From positions 2,480,001-2,544,000 of the forward strand of contig JAEQBH010000193.1 of assembly GCA_016808115.1 (NCBI GenBank): a stretch of 64,000 bases of DNA. The letters are read 5' to 3'. Below are positions 48,676 to 60,735 of the stretch, one piece after another; positions within the stretch are counted from its first letter, which is position 1; every line of letters begins with the position of its first letter. This DNA is from Tetrastigma voinierianum (taxonomy: Eukaryota > Streptophyta > Magnoliopsida > Vitales > Vitaceae). A program made the translations under genes and the position numbers. Below the pieces are notes generated by a model. It worked only from the letters and a program-made list of their open reading frames with translations, had not been told where the DNA came from and searched no databases.

Positions 48676-48783
48676 TGTCACGCCCCGATTCCTATTCGAC
48701 CGATCATGATCCGAACTGAGGTCGGGGTGCGAGACCATATACTGGGACTCTTTACTTACTTTTTCAGACATTGGTGGGCCCAA

Positions 48784-49400
48784 GAGCAACTCCAGCAGTG
48801 GAGCAAAAGCTAAAAATAGATGCTTTTGACAAAAATCCACCCAAAGCAGCGTTGAGCAAAACCCCGAGCAAAAATTGCGTGGGAACGCTGATCGCCAAAT
48901 TTGAGCAAATATAAACATCACCGTTCAACAAAGAAACGATGAAACCGATCCTACCCTCAAGATTATAGTCGTTGGAGGCAATGTAAAAAACTGAACCAAA
49001 AACTGGAAAAGCAATGAATAGAATAGAGATTTCCCTGACATTATTGTACACCCGAGAACCAGTTTGAAATCCCAACAACGACAAACAATGTTTCAATAAA
49101 TGAAAAACTTAAACGATTTCCATATCCGCATTCGGGGTAAATCTCAAGAAAGGATCGGGCCATAGAGAAGAGGAGGAAAGCCAACCTCGGGACGCCGTCA
49201 GAAGTCGCCGTCGCCGTCTGAGCGCGCCGCTAGTTGAGTAAAACGCATCGCCACGCCGCGTCCACCGTCCGCCAACACCGCGGCGCAAAGTCCAAATACA
49301 GGGTCACCGGCCGCCGCCGCTAGCTCCTAAATCTTGTGAGCTCTCCGATCCAACGCCGCTGTCGCCGGTAGGCGCCCCGTCTTTCTCCCTCCGGCGGTAA
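48784..49400 (-). pseudogene. Captured gene-5'-end-like segment
   Basis: On minus, 49400-49170 is strongly GC-rich (GGCGGC, GTCGCC triplet runs), unlike anything nearby, and resembles a plant 5' untranslated region or first exon. It leads to an ATG at 49096, which opens a 110-aa frame (MKHCLSLLGFQTGSRVYNN...). That frame reads out through the transposon end into LTR sequence, so its C-terminus is not native. I recognise no domain and do not assign a function. The parent gene would be elsewhere in the genome. Confidence 0.4.
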
Positions 49401-49449
49401 AATCACGACAAACAAAGACTGATCTAATTTTGGGGAAGGAGGGTTGGCG

Positions 49450-49685
49450 AAACGACATCGTTTTGTCTCTAAAAGAGATAAAACGACGCCGTTTCATTTT
49501 TATTTTATTCTTAAATAAATAACAAAACGACGTCGTTAGATTAAAACTAGTTCAAACGACGTTGTTTCTAGCTAACCCTACTAACTCAAACCACGCCATT
49601 TCGGTATTACAGCACTTCAAAAATAATATGCAGAGCCAAAACGACGTCGTTTTGGCTCAAAAAATGACAAAACGACGCCGTTTTG
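49450..49685. promoter_or_regulatory. Array of AAACGACGTCGTTT palindromes
   Basis: Six copies: 49450-49464, 49481-49494, 49524-49537, 49554-49567, 49633-49658 and 49668-49685. The fifth is a perfect 26-bp palindrome centred on CGACGTCG with arms ending GAGCC/GGCTC. The array lies immediately upstream, in the minus sense, of the GC-rich 5'-end-like segment, so it is placed like a promoter. ACGTCGT-type palindromes recur in plant promoters. The binding factor is unknown. Confidence 0.6.
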
Positions 49686-52338
49686 ACCCAAACCCATTTT
49701 TTTGCCAAATAATTAGCCTACAAATATTTTTATCAATTTCTAATTATTTTCAATCTATAATATTATAAATAAAATAAGATTAATAAATGAAAAAAACCAT
49801 AAATCATATTTTTTGTGAATACTTTAAAGGACAAATTTAAATATAAATGTTTTGCTTGATATATGTAACCAAAAAAATTTTCAACTACTAAATTTATTAA
49901 TTCAAAATAATTATATTTATTTTTATTGATTTAGTTAAATATTTACAGCAATTTTTATTTTTATTTTAAATTTTAATTAAATATTTATTTATCTTTTCAA
50001 ATCAAATTTATAGTGTATAGAGTGATATAGATGAATGAAGGGTATATGATGTAATTATTAAAGAAGAGAAAGGGTAAAATTGGAATATATTTAGGATAGA
50101 TGAAACTTTAGATGCTCACTGCTGGAGATGCTCTAACTAAAACTTTAGCTAAATCTCAAAAAGTAACTTTTTGGATAAAAAAATAATATCTTTAGATGCC
50201 TTTTTTTTTGCTAACTGTTGGAGATGCTCTAAGTCTTATAACATAATCAAAATATTGTATACAAAATTACAAAATAAAACTACCACTATAGTGGTGTTTA
50301 CATTGTCATATACATACAGTTTTGAGTCCCATTTACATATACAAAACTATATATTACATTTACAGGATCAGAGCACGGAACCTACAATGATGAACCCCTA
50401 CTCGTGTGCTGGCCCAGCAGAATGTGGAAGATCACTGTCTCCTTCTTCTGTACCTACACGGATTGAAAAACTCGTGCTAAGCTTTATGCTTAGTGGGAAA
50501 CATAGGTAATATGCATATACACAGTTATAGTACGCTTATAACAATAACAGATATCAAAATTTGTATGCATTCATATAAAGAACTTATACAATTACTTATG
50601 CTTCTAACAGACTTATGCTTATTCGGATCTCCCGTAGGAGTTACAGAGCTTATTCTTATTCAGAACTTATGCTTATAATAGACTTATGCTTATTCGGATC
50701 TCCCGTAGGAGTTACAGAGCTTATTCTTATTCAGAAATACCCGTAGGTATTACAGATCATAACGATACACATTTGTTTACTCTTATTCATCATTCAGGTT
50801 ATTATCATATAATTAAGGGAATACCTACATCAGTATTAATAAATGAGTAAGACACAAAGACAATAAGTATCCGAAGATATCAAGCATAAAGATCAAGTGC
50901 CGTAGCACGCGTGAGGTCGAAGCACCGAAGGGAGTGTCATGCAGCACTAATTAGAGTACCAGCATTGAACAGGAGGCCATAGCACTAATCAGATAACTAA
51001 GTATCGAACAGAGTGCCGTAGCACTAATTAGGAGTACCAAAGTACTGAACAAGAGTGTCGTAGCACTAATCAGGAGTACCGATGTACTAATCAGAGACGT
51101 GCCTACCCACGTCATGACAGAAGTGCTGAGTCATTTAATACCTGGTCTTAGCCATTCCTACGATTATATGTATGCAGAAACTTCCTATCTTATCATTGGT
51201 GGCATGAACTTCGCCCCCCCCATCGAACTCGCTTCACCCTAGCGCGAGGTACTAAGACATTTTTCTCACTTACTTCTTTTTTATCTTAACCCCTGTTAAT
51301 CATTTATTAGGGTTCTAATACTCCCGGTAGGCGAATTATAGCATAATTATGCAAAAATATAAAAAACAATAGAAGAACTAAAGGGTATTCCGCATTCACC
51401 TGCTCGGCATTCCAAGACCGATCCGGTTTCTAGAGGGCGATATTTCTGCATCGCTCAGGGTGGTAAATTCTGACCGATTTGCCACGCATCAGCCAGACTC
51501 GATACCTCTCCAAAGGGGTACCGGCATCGTGCCTCCGATTCCCCGCCTATAAATGGCGTAATTCATCATTTTTCATGCACTTTTTTTCCATAATCTCTTC
51601 TAATTCCACCCTTCATCAAAAACTAACATGGAATCCCTCCAAACAACTCCACAAACACTTTTAATTAGCCAAAGAATCCAAGGATTCATACCAAAGTTCA
51701 CCAAACTCTACAAAACCTTGGAATTGTGAAAGATTCCATATCTAATTATTATCAACTAGGGATTTTCAACCCAACTTCCTTAAATCAGAGTTGCAGGTAT
51801 TCCTAATAGAAACCCTAGGAAAAGGAAACTAAATTAATGTCCAAAGAAAACCCTAGCAATCCATACCCAAGTAGTTTTTTGGACAAAATCTTACTATTTC
51901 ATTATTAAATTCCATACCAAACTCCAAAGATCCATACAACTCCATACCTTTGCTTGATTTCTCTCTTCCTTCCTCTTCTTCTTCTTCCTTTTCCTCTTCT
52001 TCCCGTAAGCTCCCTTGTTTGGAGACCAAACATGGATTATTTTTAGTCTCCCTCCCCCTTTTATAATTAAACTTTCCCTTATTTCCTTTTTTAGTCCTCC
52101 CTCATTCCATTAATTACATTCCACTCCCGTTATTTCTACTCGCCTCTAGCTTTATCAATCTGTTGCCTGATGTTCTTTCGACACAAATTACAATTTTGTC
52201 CTTAGGTCTTCAGAGTAATTTCCTAGTTTCTAAATTTCCATTTTTCACATTTAATTTACGAAAACTTCAATTTATACCTACAAAATACCCTAAACATGTT
52301 GAAAACAACTAGGGTATATTTCGGGGTGTTACAGTCTT

Positions 52339-55035
52339 GACATCCATTTGCCATATCTCATAATCGAGACAAGCGACTATGTATAAAAGAATGCAAATGT
52401 ATTTACATACCACCGCCGAAAGCTCTTCATAGTCCACTCTCTTCTCGGGTATAACCTTGCCACTAGCCTAGCTTTGAAAGTCTCCACTTTCCCATCTACG
52501 CCTCTTTCTTTCAAGATCCATTTACATCCTATGTCTCCGACATCCTCGTGTGGATCTACAAGTTCCTAGACAGAGCCAGTACATGGACTCCATTTCTTCG
52601 TTCATAGCATCTTGCCATTTGTCCTTGTCGTGAATCATCCATGGCATCACTTAAGATGTCAATGGATCATCCTGGTTAGTGACTGACACTAGAAATTGTA
52701 CTTCTCCTTCATGTCCGTAACGGGATGGTAGTCTTACTACCCTCCCACTACATCGAGGTACCAGGATATTCTGAATAGGAATAGTGGTCTCTTGACTTTG
52801 TCATTCGTTAGTGGTTGATGAGGATTTTCTGATCTGATTAGAACGTAACTCCTCCAAGATAACCTATTTGGGCGAGGTTTAAAAGTTTGTCATATAAATT
52901 ATTCGAGAAAATCTCGTGATTTGGCTCTCCGATACAAATACTTTCTTATCCGAATGACTATAGAACAAACCTCCCCTTGTGCCTTTTGGATAACCTACAA
53001 ACATACACACTTATGTGCGGGGTTCCAACTTCCCGGTCTTTCCTTTCAGCACGTGTGTCGGACACCCCCATATGCGAAAGTGACATAAACTAGGTTTATG
53101 TCCATTCCACAACTCTAAGGCTGTCTTTTGGATTGACTTAGATGGAACTACATTCAAAATGTAAACCGATTTTTGTATTGAATCCCTAAAAATGAGATCG
53201 GGTAACGAGTATAGCTCATAATTGATCTAACCATATCTAGTAACGTCTCGTTTCTCCTTTCTACAACACCATTCGCTTAAGGTTCCTAGGGCCGTGAGTC
53301 GATGTGATTCTATGCTCAAGAAAATGATCCTCCAACTCAGATCAAAATATTCAACTCCTCGACCGATCAAGAGTTTTTTGATTTACCTAACTCGTCGCCT
53401 CGCCATGAATTCTTAGCCTTTCCAATGATTTTAGATTTCTTGTGCATTAGGTAAACATAACCGTATCTCTCGAATAATCACAATGAAGGCTAAAAATATC
53501 TATAACCACCTCTAGCTTGGTACACTTAGTGGACCGTTGCATCGCCGTTATGTACAAGTTGAAGAGTGTTCGATCTCGCCCTTGCCGAGAAAGGTCTCTC
53601 TTAGTCATTTTTACCTTCTAAACAGGATTCACACAAACAATAAGAGTGCCAATATTTAACTTTCTAAAGGACCATCCTTACTACTTGGTTTATTCCCACA
53701 TGTTAATGGCCTAACCTGAGATGCTACAAAGATACATGTTATCACTATGGAAACTTTTTTACGTATGCCAGATTTAGGATGTTCTACTCTTTAAATAATT
53801 CTGAATTACTATAACAGGATCACTCAATGCCTTAAGATGTACGTGCTCTATTTTCAAGTTTCAGATGACAAATATTCTAAACCATTTTGAAATACACCAT
53901 TATTAATAAAAGAAATACTAAATTGTTCGCAACATAGAAACATAAATCAAATTTTCTTCAAAACCAGAATAAAAATACATTGTTCAAAACAAGAAATTTA
54001 TTCCCAAAATTTAAATAGGCGACTCCCGCCGCTTTGGCCGAGATGACCTCCCACGCCAACTCTCATAGTAACGCCCTTATCGCCAGTACCATCGAAGAAC
54101 TAAGCATCTCGTAAAGAAGAACAAACATGGTTAGTGGCCCCGAATCAACTATCCAGGTGACAAATCATCTTCCACTAAGCATGTTTCTGAAACCAATAAA
54201 TCATATTTACCTTTCTTTTTGTTCTTCACCTGGAGATATCATATAGCTTCCAAAGGACCTTCAACCCCGCAATGGAAACACTTTCCTTTGTAGCTCTTGT
54301 CCCTGGGTTGTTCTCTTCCCTTGCCTTGGCCCTCTCTTAGGTTGTGCTCCATACCCACCTTCTGTTCTTTCTCTTTATTCTTGCTACTTAAGAGAAGACA
54401 AATTTTATGCTCAAGCAAAGATTTGTCACTCGGGGCCTATTCCTACTTTATGGCCTCAAAAGTCTGTAGTTCATTCAGAAGCTGAGTCATGTTGTACCCG
54501 CAAATTGTTCATAACATGCTGGTAGTGAACTCGAGAGAAAGCCGATGTGAGGGACTCAAGGGCTAACACTAACTTGAGTACTTGCTCAATGGTGGCCCCA
54601 TGTATCTCCGCCGTGCATCAAAGTTGATTGGCAGCCCACAAAACATGTTCCCTAACTAAACCTTTCTTTTATCTTAGTTGCTCATGGGAAGTACGAATAG
54701 TTTAATGACGCAGACCGCGATATCGCCAAACATGGCCCGAGAGATTCTCATATCTCATATGCGCTCCATGTCCTCATGCTTCTTCCTAAGAACATCGCTC
54801 ATGCTAGCAAGCATGTAACAATCGGCTTTGCCGTTGGAATGAATCCAACTATTATATATTTCTCGGGACAAGACGAGAAGCATTAGCAGGGGCTGAGGGA
54901 GACATTCTTGGGTTGAGAACTTAACTCGTTCTCACACATTAGCACAATATTAATGTTTGACTTCCTTTTGACGAAGTTATCACCACTCAGTTTTTCATTA
55001 GTGAGTAAAGCGATAATGTGGTTGTTTGATGACAT
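52339..55035 (-). pseudogene. Copia Gag, protease, integrase and RT N-terminus
   Basis: On minus from an ATG at 55035: MSSNNHIIALLTNEKL, then SGDNFVKRKSNINIVL, the copia gag start. A partial zinc knuckle KGKCFHCGVEG lies near 54280. Protease has WIVDSG (DSG at 54146-54138). The integrase C-terminal region has VPSKSIQKTALELWNGHKPS and RIWGCPTHVLKGKTGKLEPR, then VCMFVGYPKGTRGGLFYS. A linker with VPRCSGRVVRLPSRYG leads into RT (QDAMNEEMESMY, EKRVDYEE), which breaks off at the MDVKT motif at 52339. Stops and frameshifts occur throughout. The second part is at 47443-48675. Confidence 0.85.
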
Positions 55036-55059
55036 GATTGCTGAAATTAAATAACTCAA

Positions 55060-56356
55060 TGATTCGTGCCACAGTAGGTGTACCCAAAATCAACAATATT
55101 TGTAACCTAAATTCCTACTGCCATAGCGGAGCTACTACAGTATAATGGTTTTAGAGTCGAACTCAGGGATGGGTTTTCTTCACTCAAAATGATTCCACGT
55201 TTCTTGATAAAACAGGCAGATTTCACTTTGGATCAGGATTTTGTAAAAACAAAGGTGATTGGTGGTTTAAAACTACAAACAAATGAAATGGGGACAAAAA
55301 GAACTCCTCAAGTCTCACCTGGTTCGAGGGTTTTGTGGGGCGGACTCGAGGGGTCCCCGGCTCCTTTTCCTCGTATTGTGAGTGATGACCTATAGCTTCG
55401 CTTTGAACTCGATCTTCATTTAAACATAAAAACCTAACCCTAAAAGTTTTTCTTCTTGAGATAGAGCATTTATTGGTCATTTATAAGTTTCAAAGTTAGC
55501 AAACGATCCTTTTCACCTAACCCTCCGCAGGCAAATAAAAGGAAACCAAGCTGAGCCTCGTGATCTAGTGGCAAGATCCACCGAGCCCTAAAGCTTGCTG
55601 GCAATCGCGGCCAATCAAAAGTGCCACTTGGGAGGGATTTAAGGTCGAGGCAAGATACGTAGGACATAAAATGATCATAAGTGCATGTGTTGAAAACAGA
55701 GAGGACACCAGTTTACCTCAAAACTTTGGCCTAGTGGCCTTCCTATTCAAGGATGAGGGTATTTAGCCAAGCATCCCTTGAGTTGTCATCCTCAAAGGGT
55801 GTTTGGTAGGTGAGAGAATGAAGGAAAAAGGGAGAGAAAATCGTAGGATAAGAAGAAAGTACCTAGTACTAAAAGCTTTGTTTAATTTTATTACATCCCA
55901 TCCTCCTCAGATACGCAGCTTGACTGAGGCTTATATACTGCTCAGAGTCAAGGGAAATTACAAAAATGTCTGAACTACCATCAATACATAGGGGGTAGTT
56001 TAGGAAAAAGTCACAAAAAGGTCAAATGTAGGTCAAAATGGAGGCATGGCAGGTTCCGAAAATTCGCAACCCTGCAAAATTTCTACAGTGTTCCAATTTT
56101 CTTCAGCTTGTGGCTCCAATTTCCTTCCGACTTCTGTCATGAGCTACAAGTTCGGCTTGGATTCTTTGTGCTTGGATTGGCTTGAACTTTAGCCTGATTA
56201 TCTTGCAAAAACTATAAAAACAGCCACAAAATGCGATTAGTAGTATAGCTGGGACCTTGATGTGCCAATTGGGTTAATTACGTTGATTAGCACACAAAAA
56301 ATGCTCAAAACCTACGATAAACATGGCTCAAAATAGCACTTTTTGGGCACTAATCA
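55060..56356 (-). mobile_element. Athila-type solo LTR with CTCAA target duplication
   Basis: On minus it starts TGATTAGTGCCCAAAAAGTG at 56356 and ends ...GGCACGAATCA at 55060, 1297 bp. CTCAA is duplicated at 55055-55059 and 56357-56361. It is the same family as the LTRs at 17797 and 22857. It lies 24 bp upstream of the copia gag ATG, in the copia leader. Confidence 0.9.
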
Positions 56357-56839
56357 CTCAAACAATTACTATAAATGAAAATAAATATCACAAGCTTTGG
56401 AAAGGTAAACGTGATGCATGAATGCAACAAGTAAAGCACATAAAACCTTATACTAATCCATGATAAATTGATTCAACAATTAATACGGGTCGTAGGGATT
56501 GGCCATACTAATTCTTCAAATCAACTTTGAGATTCATCTCAAATTACTGCAAAAATCAAAATATCTCATATTTTTCTTTTACTTATTAACTACCGTCAAA
56601 ATTTGGTCAAGGTATGATGAACAAAGCTTTTGAATCCATACCCCTTGTGAGGTGAAGTAACCCATTATTTCGTAGATTTAATGACTTTAACTCAAATTGT
56701 CAAGCCGTAGGTATGGCTAATCCCCGAAATGTTACCACTCAAATCCCTATCTCTAAGGAAGTCAACCTTGATATTAATATAAATAGAAAGCTTCCATAGG
56801 GAGGACGAAATCTAAGCGTCTCTAGGCCCTATCTATATC
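56357..56839 (-). other. Copia leader sequence
   Basis: Continues the sequence left of 55059 across the solo LTR, reading toward gag on minus. It is cut at 56840 by the next LTR, so the primer site and 5' LTR are not seen. No coding sequence is supported. Confidence 0.4.
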
Positions 56840-58126
56840 TGATTAGTACCCAAATAGTGCAATATTGAGCCTTGTTTATAGCAGGTTTTATGCGCTTTTT
56901 GTGTACTAATCGACTTCAATAACTCAATTGTCATGATCGGGTCGGGTCCCGCTGCCACCGATCAAATTTTGTATTATTTTAGTACTTTGCGTGCCAATGC
57001 CCTATAATTCCTCAATTCGATTCAAAAACACGATGATCCCGAGTCAATTCAAGACCATGATCAAACCAGCAGGAAATTTGAGCATATATCAAGAGAAGGA
57101 GCTCGAAATTTTGCGTGGTTGGGTAAAGTTTGCAATCGCAAATTTCGCAGCTGCCAATTTTCAACCCTCGCGAACACCCCGCCATAGTTCAAGCCGATCC
57201 GCTTGATCCACTTGTCGTGGTTTACTACAAGTTTGCCCTTATGTGGCTGGTTCTTTAACACACTTTGTAATTTCCTACCGAGCACCTATATAAGCCCGCA
57301 TCGCTTGTAATCAAATCAACTCGGCATACTATCAATCAACAATCAAGGAAATTGGGCACTAAGCCTTCTCTACTGTGGCGGATTCTTATTCCCTCACTTT
57401 CTTACCTTTCCTCGTAGCCAAACACCCCTCGACGATGACAAAACCAAGTGGATGCTTAGCTAATACCCCTTAACTCTTTGAAGGAAGGCCACTCGTGTTG
57501 TTTTTAAGTTTCTAGCCGCATGTTCTCATGTTTCATGTTTCTGTGTTTAAGGGTATTTGTGCCCCCTTCTCACCATAGGTTAAAATCTCTTAAGCATGCC
57601 TCTTTAATGTGTATTTTGTAAGATTTGGGGTTCAAAGGGATACTTACCTAGATCCACTGGAGGCCCGCTTAGTTGTCTCCTATTAGTTGTAGGGTAGTGT
57701 TTTTGAGATGTGTTTTCACTCGCTAGGGGACATTTATGCCTAATAAAATGCATCTTTCAAAAGGAAAACTCAGGTTTAGGGTTTTAAAGCTGTGGTGTCT
57801 TTCATGTCCCAAATGCTATGATAAAATAACTGAGTACATGTTGGTTAACCTTGAACCCTAAGCCCAGTGGCCCGAGACTTCAAGGATTTCCTCTCAACTT
57901 TTCGCCAACCATTTACACACACCAAGCTTCCCACAAAACCCTATGAACTTAACGAGAAAAACACCATTTTCAATGCACTCGGTGAATCCCCTTTTCTCAA
58001 TGAAGAAAACCCATCCCTCGTGTTCGACCCTAGAGCCACTATAATGCAAGAGCTTTGCTACGCCGCAGGGAATCCTAGGTTATAAATTCTGCTGATTCGA
58101 ACACCTACTGCCTTATAACCGAATCA
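56840..58126 (+). repeat. 5' LTR of the tandem Athila-type element
   Basis: Begins TGATTAGTACCCAAATAGTG and ends ATAACCGAATCA, 1287 bp. The flanks cannot be tested for duplication. It contains AATTTCGCAG and TTTTGCG strings (57100-57180) like those of the other family members. Confidence 0.8.
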
Positions 58127-58404
58127 AATGGTGTCGCTGCTGGACAAAGTCTCTAGTGAGAAAGAAAGGCGTTGAACTCGGTGATTCGTGATCATAAGTT
58201 TTCGGGTGCAACTTACGGGCTTTTTATTTTATAATTTTTTTCCCCATTTGCAGCTTCACCGCAAGGGAGTTTGAGTTTTTAACGCAGGAGTTTGAAAACT
58301 TCCCCTGCGCGCATCGTTACCATTGTTTTTATTCTTGCCAACAAATAACCCTCGTTAGTCTAGTTTTCGTTGGTTTCTTGCTTTTATATAATACAAAGCT
58401 TACG

Positions 58405-59766
58405 CAAGGGGATGTAAAACACCTAAGTGTGCAGATTGAAAGGCTAGATGCTTCAAACTGAAGAGGCCTTTGAAGTTAGCTTGCACACCAATCGAGGGAG
58501 ACCCCACCCGAAGAGCGCCAGAGAGCCAACAGTTCATCATGAACCCACGTACACCGACTGCACTTGAGGGATTCCACATTCACCCACTACAAGGCGAGCG
58601 CACCATGCATTATACCCTCGCAGAGGATGTGGCAAGAGACCTTATTTGCGCCCCCAAGCCCCGACTTTTCATGGTATGGAAAATGAAAACCATACACAGC
58701 GATATTCGGGATTTTAAGGAAGTTTGTACCGACTTTCAAAGAAGGTGCATTCGATACGGACTTGAGCCTGGCTGAAGGCTTTCCCTTCAATTCTCAAAGA
58801 TAAAGCCAAAATTCAAAGCAACTCACCAAGGCCGCTGACCATCGAACTAGGCCGAGCTGTGAAGTGAATTTTGAAGAAGTTCTCTCGCTCATAAGACAAT
58901 AACCCGAAGAGGAAGATCTATACCTTGCGCCTCATGATGTTGAAAAGTTTTATCGTTGGCCGGGAAAGGTATCTTGAAACCACGCGTACGCCCTCACCAT
59001 TGCTTTGATACATGATGTCAGAAACTATTTCTACGATGGAATGTCCCCTTCCATGAAACAACTCCTGGAAACCATGTGTGGAGGGGACTTCCTTAGCAAA
59101 AATCCTGATGAAGCCATGGACTTTTTCAACTACGTGGTTGAAACCTCCAAGGGATGGGATGAGCAGAACCCAAGGGAGGTAGAGAGAATGAAACCAACAG
59201 TAAACCCGAGGGGAGGCATTTATGCGCTGACGGAGGATATGGAATTAAAGGCTAAGTTGTCCACCCTAAATAGAAGGATGGAAGAACTTGAACAGAGAAG
59301 CCACCAGAGGTAGCTCTGGCAAAGGGTCGAGGCATCTATGCTCTAGCCAACCATGTTTCACCAGTCACCTTCCATTTACTATGAGAGCACTGGCCCACTT
59401 CCCTCGCAAGTGGAAATGACGGCTGAAAACAAAATGTTGTGGGCCAAAATAGGCCACCAATTGATGCCCAGTATGGAAATACTTATAATCCCAACTGGAA
59501 GAACCACCCCAACTTGGCCTAGAAGCCTAAACCTCCTCAGAGACACCCATCAGGGCACATCGCCAGCTAGCCAGTACTGGCCTACCTCTCAAGAGAAGCA
59601 GCCCACCACCTCATCACCGTTGAGAAGGCCATCGAATTCTACGCAAGGTGGCGGGAATTTTGTGCGTGAGAAGAAAACTATCAATGCTCGGGACAAACCA
59701 AAGAATAGAAAAGGTAGAAAGCTCCATGGACAAAGAATTGATGGGCTTCTACAAAAGCCTATATAA
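58405..59766 (+). pseudogene. Athila-type Gag, first copy
   Basis: The start codon aligned with 60986 is lost (ACGCAAGG at about 58415). Frames in order: SLHTNRGR-like region and FKEVCTDFQR (58690-58740), then an open piece (59005-59313) with YFYDGMSPSMKQLLETMCGG, DFLSKNPDEAMDFFNYVVET and SKGWDEQNPREVER, a strong match to the Athila capsid domain, followed by a short coiled-coil-like Glu-rich end. A third piece (59353-59766) has a shifted NVVGQ-like linker (MLWAKIGHQLMPSMEI) and low-complexity tail. At least two frameshifts. Confidence 0.85.
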
Positions 59767-60046
59767 AAATTGATACCATGCAACCATCCACAAGAGCCTG
59801 AATAATCAACCTCAGGTGCTGGAGAAAGGGAGGTTCCCCTCCCAGACACTACCCAATCCTAGGGGGGTGCATGAACTAAGCTTTCCAAGTGAGCCTGCAC
59901 AAAAAATGGATGAAGTCCAGGCCATTATCACCCCTGAGGAGGGAAGGAGCACGGTCCTAAACCTACAAGTTGCACTAAAGTTAAAAAGAAGAAAGATTGT
60001 CGAACACATAACCCATTAATGAGGATTCGATGAAGAAAAGCATGCC

Positions 60047-60715
60047 AACCCCCTAATCCCCAACTTTGAATGTGCTGCCACTGGGTGTTGTTTTTTAAGC
60101 TTAGCCGAGATGTCTCATGCTTTTCATGTTTGTGTTTAAGGGTATTTTATGCCCTCAGTTTCTCACCATAAAGCTAAAATCTCTACATGCTCTTTAATGT
60201 ATTTGGCAAGTTTTGGGTTCAAAGGGATACTTTCTCACTAGATCCACCGAGGGCCCGGGCTGAAGGTTCCCACAGTTAATGTGTAGGGTAGTGTTTTTGA
60301 GATGTGTTTTCACTGCTAGGGACATTTATGCCTAATAAAATGCCAACTTTCAAAAGGAAAACTCTTAGGGTTTAGGTTTTAAAGCTAAATGTCATGCTCC
60401 CAAATGTGAGGATAAAGACCCGAGTACATGTTGGTTAACCTTGAACCCTTAGCCCAGTGGCCCGAGACTTCAAGGATTTCTCTCTCAACTTTTCAGTTTT
60501 CAACCATTTACACACACTGTTTCCCACAAACCCTATGAATCCAACGAGAAAACACCATTTTAAATGCACTGTAACTCTTTTCTCACGAAGAAAACCCATC
60601 CCTGTGTTCGACCCTAGAGCCACTATAATGCAGTAGCTTTGCTACGTCAGTAGTAGGAATCCTAGGTTATAAATTTTGTTGATTCCGAACACCTACTTGG
60701 CCTTATAACGAATCA
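60047..60715 (+). repeat. Partial LTR between the two internal regions
   Basis: Matches 57465-58126 of the full LTR, from the TAATCCCC/AACTTTGAA region to the end AACGAATCA. The junction with the preceding internal sequence falls in a short TAACCCC-like string shared by both parents (62627-62636 and 57470-57478), i.e. microhomology. Confidence 0.8.
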
Positions 60716-60717
60716 AA

Positions 60718-60735
60718 TGGTGTCGTTGCCGGGGA
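60718..60735 (+). other. tRNA-Asp-type primer binding site
   Basis: TGGTGTCGTTGCCGGGGA, two bases after the LTR end. It is the best-preserved primer site of this family in the window. The equivalent at 58129-58146 is degraded. Confidence 0.85.

Larger units (their letters stand above)
48784..50229. mobile_element. PIF/Harbinger-like transposon carrying gene-like cargo
   Basis: The left end reads GAGCAACTCCAGCAGTGGAG. The right end, on minus, reads GAGCATCTCCAACAGTTAGC, and a second inner end GAGCATCTCCAGCAGTGAGC lies at 50133 on minus. Flanks are CAA (48781-48783) and TAA (50230-50232), near the TAA/TTA target of PIF/Harbinger. It interrupts the gypsy LTR: LTR text before and after aligns with 43230-43374. 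No transposase is present. Cargo is a GC-rich segment and a palindrome array. Superfamily assignment is an inference from ends and target site. Confidence 0.55.
48676..52333 (-). mobile_element. Gypsy solo LTR inserted in copia RT
   Basis: On minus it begins TGTAACACCCCGAAATATAC at 52333 and ends ATCGGGGCGTGACA at 48676. It belongs to the same family as 41216-43374, in opposite orientation. Flanks are GTCTT (52334-52338) on the right and GTTTT on the left, consistent with a 5-bp target duplication with one change. The copia RT motif is split between them. Inside is a Harbinger-like transposon (48784-50229). Tandem GAGTGCCGTAGCACTAATCA units of about 50 bp lie at 50930-51100. Confidence 0.75.
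45529..56839 (-). mobile_element. Ty1/copia element, minus strand, with nested insertions
   Basis: On minus: leader (56839-55036, interrupted by a solo LTR), gag-pol from an ATG at 55035, RT split by a gypsy LTR at 48676-52333, RNase H to about 47450, a purine tract, and a 3' LTR from 47430 leftward. The 5' LTR is missing: an Athila-type LTR starts at 56840. The left limit near 45529 is estimated. Confidence 0.75.

Noticed and set aside
48764..49096. Calling the 110-aa ORF a transmembrane host protein
   Set aside because: The C-terminal part is transposon end and LTR sequence and no family is recognised, so only a captured 5' end is proposed.
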